Origin: Corella eumyota
Taxonomy: Eukaryota; Chordata; Ascidiacea; Phlebobranchia; Corellidae
Length of the DNA stretch: 64,000 nt
Reading direction: 5' to 3'
Assembly (NCBI GenBank): GCA_963082875.1
Contig: OY720100.1
Coordinates: 806,001-870,000, forward strand
This document shows positions 10,854 to 46,810 of the stretch, piece by piece; position 1 is the first letter of the stretch; every line of letters starts with the position of its first letter. Both the position numbers and the translations under genes were made by a program. The notes below the pieces were generated by a model. It saw only the letters and a program-made list of their open reading frames with translations, did not search any database and had not been told where the DNA came from.

Positions 10854-12802
10854 ATGTCTGCAATGAAGTTTTTTGTTTTTTGTTTCATTTTGGGATTTAT
10901 TTTCCATGTTCAGGGGATTGAATTAGGTAAAAGTAATAATTATTTAATTTTTAATTAATATCTTAATTAAATAATGGTTTTTAATTATGTAATGTGTATT
11001 ATAAAAGTATAAATAATCAAATATTCTCCTAAAAAAGGAAAAAATTATAAAGTTTAAAAAATTTAAGTTTTAGCTTTAAGGATTTTTTTTTATCAAAGTT
11101 ACTATACCAATATATGGGCAGTTTTATTTAGATTTATATATTAAGGCCAATGTACTATATATATTTATTTACATATTTAATGAGTAGCCCACAGTAACCT
11201 ATGGGATAAGCTCAAAAGGGTTAAGTAGCAACGTCTATTTATCCCATCTTTAAAAACGTTTCTAACCCCAAAAATTTTATGGTTTTAGGAACCACTTTTG
11301 ACCAGAGACCTGAAGCGCCACCACCAGCACCGAATGAAACTGATTTTGCCAAATTTATGGAATTTTTTGAGAATAAATTCGATCAATTAACGAACGAGAT
11401 TCAACAACTCAGAGGTTAATATTTTTCACTCAACTTCTATTTATACAAAGTTAACTTTAAAATTATCACTTTTCGTATTAAAATATCAACGTTAATAAAC
11501 TTTTTTTAAACTTTTTTAAATTTTTTAAATTTATTTTTTTAGGAGCAATTTCAAGCCAAAGCCCAAGCTGCAAAATCCAACTAGCCCAAATACAATGTAA
11601 GATTGTCAAATTTTAAATAAAATCTTGTTATTGTTTAAACAAAAATAACACTTCAAAAGTTAAAAATTTATTTTACCAAAATTTTTACCAATGGTTTTTT
11701 TTCCATATATAATAATAATTTTAACACTATACTCAAGTGAGAATTAAATTAGGGATAGCTCTTCAAGGCCAAGGCTTTATTAAAGATAGTTTTCGAATAT
11801 TGTATCTTAACATAAAATCAAAAATTTTTTATATTTATTTATTCTCGATGTGGCAAAGTCGACTACACGACCTGAACATAGAGTAACAACATTTTTTACC
11901 CTGACTCAAGTTGCCTGTGGTAGTTTGGGATATTATTAGTTATAATTTCTTGATAATTAAGCTGCTAATTAAGTGTTGGCTCGACAGGAATTCATACTGT
12001 TTATAGCACCTTACTTAAAGGTGCTACATCATGAAAGCAGAGGGGATTGAACCCAGAACTTCAAGTAGTGAAGTCAAGAGTTCCAACCACTACACCATGC
12101 TGCCAGTTACCTCAAATACAATTTCTATTATTCCACAGTTACATGCACCACACCAAGTTCGTACGGAGTCGGGGAAAGATATATCGCCGTTTGCCCACCT
12201 CGCTGTGATCTAGTCAGTTATAAGGTATGGGGAACCACCGTTTATACTGATGATTCCTACGTATGTGCTGCTGCTATCCACGCTGGGCAAATTACTGGTT
12301 GGTTGAAAATTATTTTTTGTATCTTTTTTTTTTTTTAATTTTGCATTTTTTGTAAATCAAAAAGTAACGGTATAGGTTGGGTCCTAGGTTAACGTAAATG
12401 TTAGGCTTAAAAGTAAATGGTATGGCATCGCTGAGACTTGAACCCGTGACCTTCTGGGTAATAACTTAATGTAATTTTTTTCGTTTTACCCTAGAGAAGG
12501 TTGTTAATATTTTTATTGGAGAGGGTGTGTTGTTATGGCGTGTTTAAGCTATCCATAAACAACACGCTTAGGGTAAATAGTGTGGCAATGGTGCGCCTCG
12601 AACTCTAAACCGTTTGGCTTATAATTCGCTACAATAACTAGTAGGCCATAATAACAATAACCATTTTTGTGTTGCAGCGGCATCAGGCGGCCAAGCAACG
12701 GTTCTTAAACTACCCGGTAGGAGCAGTTACGAGGGGACAGTAGCGAATGGAATAAGCACAAGAAATTATGGGACATGGCGGGGTTCTTTTCAATTTATAT
12801 AA
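10854..12802 (+). CDS. Small secreted LCCL-domain protein, copy 1
   Basis: Five exons: 10854-10926, 11289-11414, 11543-11596, 12139-12297, 12678-12802, every intron in phase 1, 178 aa. Residues 1-22 are a signal peptide (MKFFVFCFILGFIFHVQG). Next come a proline-rich linker (RPEAPPPAPNE) and a short helix likely to form a coiled coil (FMEFFENKFDQLTNEIQQL). The rest is an LCCL domain: FTCTTPSSYGVGERYIAVCP, VWGTTVYTDDSYVCAAAIHA, LKLPGRSSYEGTVANGIST and the ending GTWRGSFQFI. LCCL domains (Limulus factor C, cochlin, late gestation lung protein) occur in extracellular and immune proteins and some bind bacterial products. Ascidian blood or epithelial defence is a plausible but unproven role. AATAAA is near 12873. 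Tandem duplicate of the next gene. Other starts are unlikely because both copies share this ATG and its 5' flank. Confidence 0.9.
11843..12110 (-). repeat. SINE in LCCL copy 1 intron 3
   Basis: Full-length reverse copy. A counterpart lies at the same intron position in copy 2. Confidence 0.8.
12365..12625 (+). repeat. Two single tRNA-like units in LCCL copy 1 intron 4
   Basis: Diverged unit 12365-12460 (GACTTGAACCCGTGACCTTC) and unit 12537-12625. The same pair occurs in copy 2. Confidence 0.7.
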
Positions 12803-13056
12803 AAGTTGTTTGTTGTATTTTATGTTCATCTTGCTTGTATGCTTATATAAGATTTAAATGATTCAGTTGAAAAATAAAGTCGTGTTATTTTGTATATAAA
12901 GTTAAAAATATAAAATAAAATAAAAATGGTGAAAAATAACTGAATTTAATGTTAAAAAATATTAACATTGTATAAAGTAAGGTTCACATAAAAATAAAAG
13001 TTGTGGTCCCATGTTGTTGTTTTAAATATAAAAACAACAACCGCCGAAAGCAATTA

Positions 13057-13064
13057 TGACGTCA
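13057..13064 (+). promoter_or_regulatory. CRE-type palindrome upstream of LCCL copy 2
   Basis: TGACGTCA 84 nt before the ATG, preserved with identical spacing to copy 1 although the flanking bases have diverged. Confidence 0.4.
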
Positions 13065-13148
13065 TAGGAACCATTAAACGATGTTTCGGAAATTTGTTTA
13101 AATTCAAAAATTCCAAAACCAAATTTTAGTTCAAGTTCTTGCTGCAAA

Positions 13149-15266
13149 ATGTCTGCAATGAAGTTTTTTGTTTTCTGTTTCACTTTGGGATTTATTTTCC
13201 ATGTTCAGGGGATTGCATTAGGTAAAAAAAAGATTAGTTATAATTTTTATATAAATTAATTATTCTTAATTAATATGAAACAAATAATTAAATTATAAAA
13301 TTTAAAATATTTTGCTAAAAAGGGGCAAATTAAAAAGTTTAAAAAATTCAAGGTTTTAGCTTTAAGTATTTTTTTATCAAAGTTACTATACCAATATACG
13401 GGCAGTTTTATTTAGATTTATAAATAAAGGCTAATGTACTATATATATTTATTTACATATTTAAGCCCACAATAACCTATGGGATAAGCGCAAAAGGGTT
13501 AAGTAGCAACGTCTATTTATCCCATCTTTAAAAACATTTCTAACCCCAAAAATTTTATGGTTTTAGGAAGTATTTTTTTTAACCAGCGACCTGAAGCGCC
13601 ACCACCAGCAACGAATGAAACAGATTTTGGCAAATTATTGGAATTTTTTGAGAATAAATTTGATCAATTAACGAACGAGATTCAACAACTCAGAGGTTAA
13701 TATTTTTACAAATTTATATATTTTTATATTTATGAAAGATAAAGTATAACTTAAAACTTTGTGTTATAAACAACCGGGGCAGCATGGTGTTGTGGTAAGA
13801 ACACTTGCTACACCACCATGAGGTTGTGGGTTCGATCCCCTTTGCTCTCATGCTGTAGCGCCCTTGGGTAAGGCGTTATAAACGATATAAACCCCTGCTA
13901 AGCCAGCACTTAATTAACAGCATAATTATCGGGCAATAATAATCTATAATATCCTAAACTGCCACAGGCAACTCAAGACTGGGTCGGAGTAAATGTTGTT
14001 ACTTTATGTTTAAGTTGCCTATTCGACTTTTCCACATCGAGGATAAAGAATTATACAAAAAAAAATATTAACGTAATATTTTTTTTAATTTGTTTTTATT
14101 CTTTTTAATTTATTTTTTTAGAAGCAATTTCAAGCCAAGGCCAAAGCCAAAGCTGCAAAATTCAACTTCCTCGAATACAATGTAAGGTTATTTATTTAAA
14201 AAAATTAATTTTAAATTAAAAAAATTTTAACATAACACTCTTAAACAATGCTAATTTTTATACCATTTAATTAAAATTGTTACAAATTATTTTTTCTTTC
14301 CTCTATAACGACAATCACTTAACATAATTTCAATGTTTTATAAAAAAAATCATTCAGGGCCAAAAATAGAGTAATATTTGTTCATCCGATCCAGTCTCGA
14401 AATGCCTGTGCCAGTTTTGGATATTATATAGATTATAAAAAATTAATTAAGCTGCAGATTAAGAACTGGCTTGATAGAAGTTTATACTCTTTATAACACC
14501 CTACTCAAGAGCGCTACAGCACGGAAGCAGAACCATGTAGTAAAGCCAACAACCTTTACACCACGCCACCAATTACATAAACAACAAGTTGTATTATTCC
14601 ACAGTTACATGCGCCACACCAAGTTCGTACGGAGTCGGAGAAAGATATATCGCCGTTTGCCCACCTCGCTGTAATCTAGTCAGTTATAAGGTATGGGGAA
14701 CCATCGATTATACTGACGATTCCTACGTATGTGCTGCTGCTATCCACGCTGGGCAAATTACTGGTTGGTTACAAATTAGGTTTTTATTTTACTCTCAATA
14801 AATTTTCCATTTTTTTAAATTAAAAAGTAACGGTATAGGTTTGGTCCTAAGTTAACGTAAAAGTTAGGCTTAAAGGTAAATGGTATGGCATCGCTGAGAC
14901 TTGAACCCGTGACCTTTTGGGTAATAACTTAATGTAATTTTTTTCGTTTTACCTTAGAGTAAGTTTTTAATATTTTTATTAAAATAAGGTGTGCTGTTGT
15001 GACGTGTTTAAGCTATCCGTAAACACTAGGCTCAAGGGTGAATAGTGTGGCAATGGTGCGGCTCGAACCCGAAACCTTTTGGCTCGTAATTCGCTTTAAT
15101 AACTAGTAGGCCATATAACAATAACCATTTTTGTGTTGCAGCGGCATCAGGCGGCCAAGTAAGGGTTCTTAAACTACCCGGTAGGAGCAGTTATGAGGGG
15201 ACAGTAGCGAATGGAATAAGCACAAGAAATTACGGGACATGGCCGCGTTCCTTTCAATTTATATAA
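13149..15266 (+). CDS. Small secreted LCCL-domain protein, copy 2
   Basis: Five exons: 13149-13221, 13567-13695, 14122-14181, 14605-14763, 15142-15266, 181 aa. Exon lengths equal those of copy 1 except exons 2 and 3, which gain one and two codons. Signal peptide, PEAPPPATNE linker, helix and LCCL domain are all kept: FTCATPSSYGVGERYIAVCP, VWGTIDYTDDSYVCAAAIHA, LKLPGRSSYEGTVANGIST. Differences include N for D after PPRC, VYTDD to DYTDD, and WRG to WPR near the end. Introns 3 and 4 carry the same repeat insertions as copy 1, whereas intron 2 has an extra SINE (13776-14056), so the duplication came after the first insertions and before the last. Splice sites and frame are intact, so both copies look functional. 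Confidence 0.9.
13776..14056 (+). repeat. SINE in LCCL copy 2 intron 2 only
   Basis: Full-length forward copy with tRNA-like head (GTTGTGGTAAGAACACTTGC, GTGGGTTCGATCCCC). Absent from copy 1, so it inserted after the gene duplication. Confidence 0.85.
14366..14578 (-). repeat. SINE in LCCL copy 2 intron 3
   Basis: Diverged reverse copy at the same place as the one in copy 1; predates the duplication. Confidence 0.75.
14825..15090 (+). repeat. Two single tRNA-like units in LCCL copy 2 intron 4
   Basis: Counterparts of those in copy 1, so they predate the duplication. Confidence 0.7.
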
Positions 15267-15768
15267 AAGTTGTTTGTTGTATTTTATGTTCACCTTGCTT
15301 GTATGCTTATATAAGATTTAAATGATTTGGATAAAAAGTAACGTCGTGTTATTTTGTATATTAAGATAAAAAATGTAAAATAAAATAAAAATGGTGAAAA
15401 ATAACTGAATTTAATGTTAAAAAATATTAACATTGTATAAAGTAAGGTTCACATAAAAATAAAAGCTTTAAAATAGTTCGTCAAAAAAACGTTTGTGATG
15501 TCATAGTCCCCAAATTATTAGCAAAGCGATGCAAACAAAGGGGCTCGCTGCACAGAATTAAACTAAAACCCGAACACTTGAAATCAATTGTTAGATCCGA
15601 TCAACAACAAGATATTGTTACAACATTCCTTAACTAAAAACAAGTTGAAGAAAAGAAAGAAAAATGCAAAAAACTTTAACCAGAAGTTGTGCAGGGGGTA
15701 AAGCGGATTTTATTTTATTTTAAAGCTTTTTTGAACTACAAAAAATATAATTAAATTGGTCAAGAAAA

Positions 15769-16350
15769 ATGAAGTTTACTATTTACGTCATGTTTGTTCT
15801 GATGACGTCATTAAACTCGGTCTTCGGCGACGATCACTTGAAATTAAAGTGCGACCGCAAGGTGGAGACAAACTTCAACAAACCAACTATCGAAAAAATC
15901 GTCGGACCCAAAGGTGACAGGGGAATAACCGGTTTCCCGGGTCTTCCTGGGGCACAAGGGCAGAAAGGGGTTTCCGGTGACGAAATCGCCCCCTACATCA
16001 GCTACCGCCCATATAGCCACCAGTTTGGAGTAAAGGGTGAAAAGGGGAATTCCGGGTATCAGGGATTACCCGGACTTGATGGGGAGCCGGGTGAAAAAGG
16101 GGACCAAGGAGATATTCGACTTATGGACCCAAAGTGGGTTAAGCTTATAAGGGGGCCGGAACGGGGAGAACGAGGTGATCACGGGGTCAATGGTTTAGAT
16201 GGGTTAAAAGGCGTTAAAGGGGGTCAAGGCGAAGTGGGGTTACCTGGATTATGGGGGGATTCCCTGGGTATCAACGAAGAGGTCAATGAACTTGAATCGG
16301 AGATTTCGAAGCTAAAGAAACGAGTGCATAGGTTAAGAAGAAAATCTTAA
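15769..16350 (+). CDS. Secreted mini-collagen with C-terminal coiled coil (1)
   Basis: Single exon, 193 aa. Signal peptide MKFTIYVMFVLMTSLNSVFG, then one cysteine (KLKCDRK) that could link chains. Three blocks of Gly-X-Y follow: from GPKGDRG to GVSGDE (9 triplets), from GVKGEKG to GDQGDI (10 triplets), and from GPERGERGDHG to GLWGDS. They are separated by a Tyr/Pro/Ser hinge (APYISYRPYSHQ) and by a short RLMDPKWVKLIR break. The C-terminus is a heptad helix (VNELESEISKLKKRVHRL) expected to trimerise and register the triple helix. No C1q or C-type lectin head follows, so it is far shorter than collectins. An AATAAA lies about 40 bases after the stop. Secreted extracellular-matrix or tunic component is an inference; the collagen call is direct. 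Confidence 0.88.
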   Translation: MKFTIYVMFVLMTSLNSVFGDDHLKLKCDRKVETNFNKPTIEKIVGPKGDRGITGFPGLPGAQGQKGVSGDEIAPYISYRPYSHQFGVKGEKGNSGYQGLPGLDGEPGEKGDQGDIRLMDPKWVKLIRGPERGERGDHGVNGLDGLKGVKGGQGEVGLPGLWGDSLGINEEVNELESEISKLKKRVHRLRRKS

Positions 16351-17122
16351 AATATTTTCGCTCAAATTTTGTAATTTTTTGTATGTCAAATAAAAATGAA
16401 TTGTAAATAAATTAAAGTTGTTTTTATATTAATATAAATAATTCAGTCTAGCATACAATCACAATCCATTTAGGTTGCAAAGTCACTTATTCCAAATCGA
16501 AGATAAACTAAATACATAACATATGAGGTCGTGGGTTCAACCCCCACTGATCTCATGCTGTAGCGCCCTTGAGTAAGGCGCTATAAACGGTATGAACTCC
16601 TGCTGAGCCAGCACTTAATCAACAACTTAATTATCGAGCAATTATAATCTCTATAATATCCCAAACTGCCACAGGCAACTCGAGACTGGGTCGGAGTAAC
16701 TGATGTTACTTTATGTTTAGATCGTAAAGTCGACTTCCCCACATCGAGGATAAAGATATATACAAAAAACATAAATAGAAATACCTGAGTAAAAGTTGCT
16801 TTAAAATTTAAATGACTTGAACTGAAATAACACGAACTTGTTTTCCAATAAAAAGTTCAAAGCTCGACTTTAAAAAAAGCAATTTATAAACATTTTAAAT
16901 TGAGTTTGTCAAAAATAAACCGCAAACTCTGCATGAATCGTTGTCAATAATGCTGTAAATAACTAGAAAGGAAAGAATCCAACAGAACAACGGCGTCAAA
17001 TTATTTCGAACGATTGGTTTTGTTTTCAATAGAAAAAGGTAACTTTAATTTATAAACATCAACAATTTGTTGAACGAATTCATTACAAATTTTAGTAGCT
17101 TACAATTCAGTCAAAATAAAAA
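16351..17122. other. Intergenic between mini-collagens
   Basis: Holds an AATAAA for the upstream gene, one SINE and AT-rich sequence. Confidence 0.5.
16521..16762 (+). repeat. SINE between the two mini-collagen genes
   Basis: Begins inside the head (GAGGTCGTGGGTTCAA) and runs to the conserved tail. Confidence 0.85.
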
Positions 17123-17572
17123 ATGGGAAAAGTTGGATTTATAATTATTCTGCTTGCAGTTAGCGTAGTTCTGGAAAAAGTCGATTCGTTTCAACAAGTT
17201 TCGTTCTCTTGTTCTCCGAGAGGTGACGTCATCACTTCACAAAGTTCCGCCACTAAAGGGAGCCAAGGAGCTCCGGGGAAGATGGGCCCTCCCGGTTCAA
17301 GTATTAAGGGTGAACCCGGAATTAAAGGAGAACAAGGAATCAAGGGAGAACCCGGAACCGAAGTCGCTACGGCGTATAGTCGGCCTCGGCCATCATATCC
17401 GCATAGTCGGCCTTGGTCATCATATCAAATCAAGGGCGACATCAGTAGGGATTTTTATTCCAGCATTCGAAGACTGGAGTCAACATATCGCGATGTGTCT
17501 TCTCGACTAAGCAGGCTTGAATCTTTAGTGATGTCGCGATTGAGCGATATGGAGTACAGCGGCTCGGGTTAA
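17123..17572 (+). CDS. Secreted mini-collagen with C-terminal coiled coil (2)
   Basis: Single exon, 149 aa. Signal peptide (MGKVGFIIILLAVSVVLEKV), one cysteine (FSCSPRGD), a Gly-X-Y run (GSQGAPGKMGPPG, then GEPGIKGEQGIKGEPG) interrupted once by SSIK, a Tyr/Pro/Arg/Ser hinge (YSRPRPSYPHSRPWSSYQIK) and a C-terminal helical segment with leucines spaced for a coiled coil (IRRLESTYRDVSSRLSRLES). Layout matches the neighbour upstream: leader, one cysteine, collagen, Tyr-Pro hinge, coiled coil. The two are probably diverged tandem duplicates. The hinge in this copy lies at the end of the triple helix instead of inside it. ATTAAA near 17626 may be the polyadenylation signal. Function unknown. Confidence 0.85.
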   Translation: MGKVGFIIILLAVSVVLEKVDSFQQVSFSCSPRGDVITSQSSATKGSQGAPGKMGPPGSSIKGEPGIKGEQGIKGEPGTEVATAYSRPRPSYPHSRPWSSYQIKGDISRDFYSSIRRLESTYRDVSSRLSRLESLVMSRLSDMEYSGSG

Positions 17573-18069
17573 CCAAGCACGTAAATGCAGAACTAACTTA
17601 TAAAAATAGCCAAAAACTTGGACATTAAATGTTTTATTGTAAAAGTTTTAAGTAATATTGTTACTCTTACTTGTAGATATACGGGTTAGATTCATACGAT
17701 TAAGTTCATTATGTGAAAAAAACTACTGATATTTTAAATATAAAACCATTATTTTAAGTTTTAAATTGTGTCTGGTTAGAGTAAATGTAAAATGTGTATA
17801 TACCGTACTTATTCTTGTATAAAATCAAACGTTTAAATGAAGTAAATACAAAATAAATTCTAAAAATAAGTTTATATTGTTTTGTATACCGTTTTACTCT
17901 TTTATTATCATTTAATTTGATTGATTTGTTGTTATTTTCTTTGTATTTACACTGAACTTTGAACACTAAAACACAAAAACCAAATATTTTGTTGATATTT
18001 AAGCTATACAAGCAAGTCGAACTTTAGCAAAAATTCTTGAACTCAGAAAACTTCAATTTTAAGGAGATT

Positions 18070-43516
<25,447 letters not shown>

Positions 43517-43889
43517 GTTAAACTTCGTTTAAATTTTCGTTAAATAACAAAATAATGAAAAATTCGTTACAAAATAAAATCAGAAATTCCCAAAAATGCT
43601 TTGTAATTCCTTGACTCAGCTGTTCAAACTATTTCATAACGATTCAGACATTTTAAATATATTTAAAATTTAGGTTATCCTCAAATTCTACAAAATTAAT
43701 TTTAAAACTATTTTTATCCTAAACTTTTATAACTTTGTTTAATTTTAAATTTCAAATAATGTAAATTAAAATTAAATTAACAAAAGAATGTAAAAAATCT
43801 TTTTAAACAAACAGAAATATATTTTGTAAAAATATATTAAATAAAAAAATAAATTGTTTTAAATGTATATACCTATTTATAATAGAGGT

Positions 43890-44060
43890 AAGTGAACGGT
43901 ACAATACACATTTTTATGTATTTTTATTGTATAGGCTTACAAAATATATAAAACGTTTGTTTGTTGTTGGCGGATAAATTATCACATGCAAATATTAGTT
44001 AAGAGTTGCAATCATAATACAACAATTAATATCTAGACTGTAGGGCAGGCTATTGAATAC
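43890..44060 (+). repeat. Interspersed repeat family D
   Basis: Upstream of Psmd1; GGGCAGGCTATTGAATAC end. Confidence 0.7.
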
Positions 44061-44157
44061 CGTTTTTGATAGTTATAACATTTATTTATATTAACAGATA
44101 ACTGAATTTATTTTGCCAAAAATTTAGTCAAATTTATTTAAAACCTATTTGAATCTT

Positions 44158-44375
44158 ACAAGGAATGAGTTCAAGGGTTCAATCCCCACTGATCTCATGC
44201 TGTAGCGCCCTTAAGTAAGGCGCTATAAACGGTAGAAACTCCTGCTGAGCCAGCACTTAAAGCAGCATAATTATCGGGCAAGTATAATCTATAATATCCC
44301 AAAAAGTATAAACTATAATGGTTCAGGGTAACAAATGTTACTCTATGTTTAATTGTTACTCTTTCACAGGGGACC
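44158..44375 (+). repeat. SINE upstream of Psmd1
   Basis: 5' truncated, with part of the tail missing. Confidence 0.75.
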
Positions 44376-44744
44376 AGAAGCTTCGGCCAGAAGGTTCGGC
44401 CTGCAAAAAACGCGGGGTGTCGGTGACGAAATTGCCGCGTAAAATGTCAGTTTAAGACCATATTTTACCGATATTCAAAATAAAATTTGACAAAAAGTAT
44501 AATACATAAAAAAATTTTAATAAGTTGTTACGAATATTATATATAGTCGTTACGAAAAAAAATATATAAGCTTCTGGCAACCCTTTCCCATTAAGGATAA
44601 ACAATTACGAAATAAAAATGGGCCATGACCAACACGCCCCTAAAATCCCACGAATACCAGCGGTGTAGATTTATAAAAAAATTCCGTAATGTTACCCAAT
44701 TTAACTTCGAAGGAGGCCCGTAAAATTTTACCGGGTATGTTCAC

Positions 44745-44756
44745 GGGGAATCCCCC
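44745..44756. promoter_or_regulatory. NF-kB-like GGGGAATCCCCC in the Psmd1 / copy A intergenic region
   Basis: Perfect kB palindrome core about 1.2 kb upstream of Psmd1 and 0.5 kb downstream of BCMA-like copy A. It shares a GGTRAA extension with the site at 46215, so the two could be related by a short duplicated sequence instead of independent selection. Confidence 0.3.
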
Positions 44757-45221
44757 GGTAAAAACGGTGCCACGTCACTACAAAATATTTGCGCAATAAT
44801 TAAGTAAATATTCAGTTTTAATGATTTTTCGACTTTGAAACTTTATAAATATGTTGTTAAAAGTATAAAACCTGTTATCAGCGACCTTATTATCTAGATT
44901 TAATTTTATAATACATGGTAAACTATATAAATTGTTTAAGTAATTTTCCTTTAATATTTCATACAAAATAAATGTGGTTTTTTTAGTTTGGTTTATTAAA
45001 ACAAGAAATATAAAAAATCAAAAATTTTACAAAAACGCCAAACATCTTAATAAAATAAAAGCATTCAAATAAAAGCACAAAACTACAAAAAACAAACAAT
45101 TTAGGGGTGAACTTTGATCAAACGAATCTGTACGATACATTAAGTGTAACATTAAATGTTTTTTATGATCATTTTTTAAATGAAATAAATTGTTTAAACC
45201 CAAAATTTCAGCGTTTTTTGG

Positions 45222-46076
45222 TTACTTTACCAGAGTTTCTGACTCTGAATTAAGTGACTGTTGATGCGAATAATTATAAACCTCGGATTCTTCCCCGACG
45301 GAAGGCGGAAACTGGGTTCCGCTTTTTTCCGGTTCCGTTTCCTGTTTGGGAAACTTTTCCTTCATTTTTTCAATCTCAAACTTTTTGTTTTCATTAAAAT
45401 CGGGAGTGTCATGTTGGGGAAACTTTACATCGAACTTGTCACGTGGCTTGGTGTTGCTGGTATTCGAACTCAGGCTCTTATTGCTCGAACCAACATCGTC
45501 TTCATCTCGGTTTGTTACTGAATTACAATTTTTGTAGTTAGGGGGTGGAGTCGTTGGGGCTACAAATTCTAGATTTCTTTTCTTAGCAGCTTTGTGACGA
45601 CGACGGCGGCACGCACATATAACCAACCCAACAATAAGGGATATAACCAGAAGTAGTAAGAACCCAACACTTGCCATTAGAATGGTGTTGTAGGTCTTCA
45701 AGGTGGTGATATCCATTAACACTCTATCAAGATCATAATGCCAGCTGGTGTAAGTACTTGGGCACTTTCTTTGGCACTCAACTGGGTTCAAACGGCACAA
45801 AGTAAAACAACTTTCACAACTCTTACTTGCCCCATAAAAATATTCATTCACCCCACATTTCTGTTCCTGGGTTTCCACCTTATCGTAAAAATTTTCAACG
45901 GCGATTTTCGCAAGTTCGTAGATTTGTTTTCTTCCCATGCTTGACCTCGATTCGTTCAAATTCTTACGATTTTCGTTTATAACTCGAAATTTATTTTTAC
46001 GACTTGATTTCCCGCTAGCAACTTGTCGGAATAAAATAATTAAAACGAATGCAAAGATCAAAGCTTTCATGTTCAT
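45222..46076 (-). CDS. BCMA/TACI-like TNF-receptor-family membrane protein, copy A
   Basis: Single exon, 284 aa from the ATG at 46076; the frame is open 23 codons further up, but this Met begins the signal peptide (MNMKALIFAFVLIILFRQVASG). The ectodomain has a basic linker, a helix (YELAKIAVENFYDKVE) and one six-cysteine module: C-12-C-2-C-3-C-6-C-3-C, starting CGVNEYFYG and ending CQRKC. BCMA begins CSQNEYFD with the same first four spacings and also ends CQRYC; TACI shares the six-residue gap. Next come CPSTYTSWHYDLD, one membrane helix (ILMASVGFLLLLVISLIVGL), a basic stop-transfer run (CRRRRH) and a 110-residue Ser/Asn/Glu-rich tail with PKQE, which fits the TRAF-type consensus [PSAT]x[QE]E, and a terminal FPPSVGEESE motif. 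The DxL contact of BCMA/TACI is absent. TNFR-family assignment rests on cysteine spacing and needs structure or profile support. Confidence 0.75.
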   Translation of the reverse strand: MNMKALIFAFVLIILFRQVASGKSSRKNKFRVINENRKNLNESRSSMGRKQIYELAKIAVENFYDKVETQEQKCGVNEYFYGASKSCESCFTLCRLNPVECQRKCPSTYTSWHYDLDRVLMDITTLKTYNTILMASVGFLLLLVISLIVGLVICACRRRRHKAAKKRNLEFVAPTTPPPNYKNCNSVTNRDEDDVGSSNKSLSSNTSNTKPRDKFDVKFPQHDTPDFNENKKFEIEKMKEKFPKQETEPEKSGTQFPPSVGEESEVYNYSHQQSLNSESETLVK

Positions 46077-46148
46077 TTTATTCCTAAACTTATTGCGCAA
46101 CTTAAACTCAAATATAAAAACCTTTACGTCAAGGTAGTCGTACATATA

Positions 46149-46155
46149 TGACTCA
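46149..46155. promoter_or_regulatory. AP-1 consensus upstream of BCMA-like copy A
   Basis: TGACTCA about 73 bp before the start codon, beside a TATA-like CATATATG. Single short match, so only suggestive. Confidence 0.3.
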
Positions 46156-46214
46156 TCGGTAAAATCTTAAACGGTGAATCACCGAGTTCTCATTTACTCG
46201 TAATAAAGTTTTTA

Positions 46215-46226
46215 GGGGAACCCCCC
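46215..46226. promoter_or_regulatory. NF-kB consensus upstream of BCMA-like copy A
   Basis: GGGGAACCCCCC fits GGGRNWYYCC, 139-150 bp upstream of the copy A start. An AP-1 consensus TGACTCA (46149-46155) lies between it and the gene. Function inferred from sequence only. Confidence 0.45.
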
Positions 46227-46810
46227 GGTGAAGTTGTTGTGTGCTTTTCTTGTCGGAAGAGTTAATGTAGGTAAGGCCACGTTGTATAACTTCTTTGTCT
46301 GCCTTTTCCAAGAGAATTTTTAAAAAAGAACTCAAAATTTATTCTAAGTTACCGTTTATTTCCCCTTTTTTAATAAGTTTTACCTAGATTTTTTTGTTCT
46401 GACTTAATAACATGAAAATACAAAAGAAAAAATTTTTATTAAGTTTTAATAAGTAAGCAAAAAAACAAAACATTTAATAACAATAATTACAACCAAAAAA
46501 TAAAAACTGCCAAAATTGATCATTTAAAACTGTTAATATGGCAATTAGACATTAAATACAATCACTTTGGCACAATGATATAACATCTAATGGTTTGAAA
46601 GTGGTGTTTTGATAACAAAAATACAAACTCAAAATAAAAAAAAAAAAGTGTAATTGAATGACTTAATACAACAATAATTTCGGTTTCAAATACTGGTTTA
46701 AAATTAGTGTTTGCAGTTAACGAGTTACAACTAGACATAGCTTAAACAAAGCATTTGATCTCAAAAATAATGAGAACGCAGTTATGTACAACAGAATTTT
46801 TAAGTTGATA

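Larger units (their letters stand above)
10735..15465 (+). repeat. Tandem segmental duplication carrying the two LCCL genes
   Basis: Two direct units of about 2.3 and 2.4 kb (about 10735-13005 and 13028-15465) begin with the same motif AACAACAACCGCC and end with the same AT-rich 3' flank containing AAGTAAGGTTCACATAAAAA. Exons are nearly identical and introns are alignable by eye. Confidence 0.85.
43517..45221. other. Psmd1 promoter region and spacer to BCMA-like copy A
   Basis: Contains a SINE, a family D copy and, at about 44380-44770, a GC-richer stretch with a kB-like palindrome. No gene seen. Confidence 0.45.

Noticed and set aside
12031-12213. Plus-strand frame across a SINE and LCCL exon 4
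   Set aside because: Wrong frame for the LCCL domain and begins inside a SINE.
17223-17510. Second plus-strand frame inside mini-collagen 2
   Set aside because: Shadow frame caused by the GC-rich collagen repeat.
45261-46137. Several plus-strand frames opposite BCMA-like copy A
   Set aside because: Antisense shadows of the copy A coding region; they lack any leader or motif of their own.
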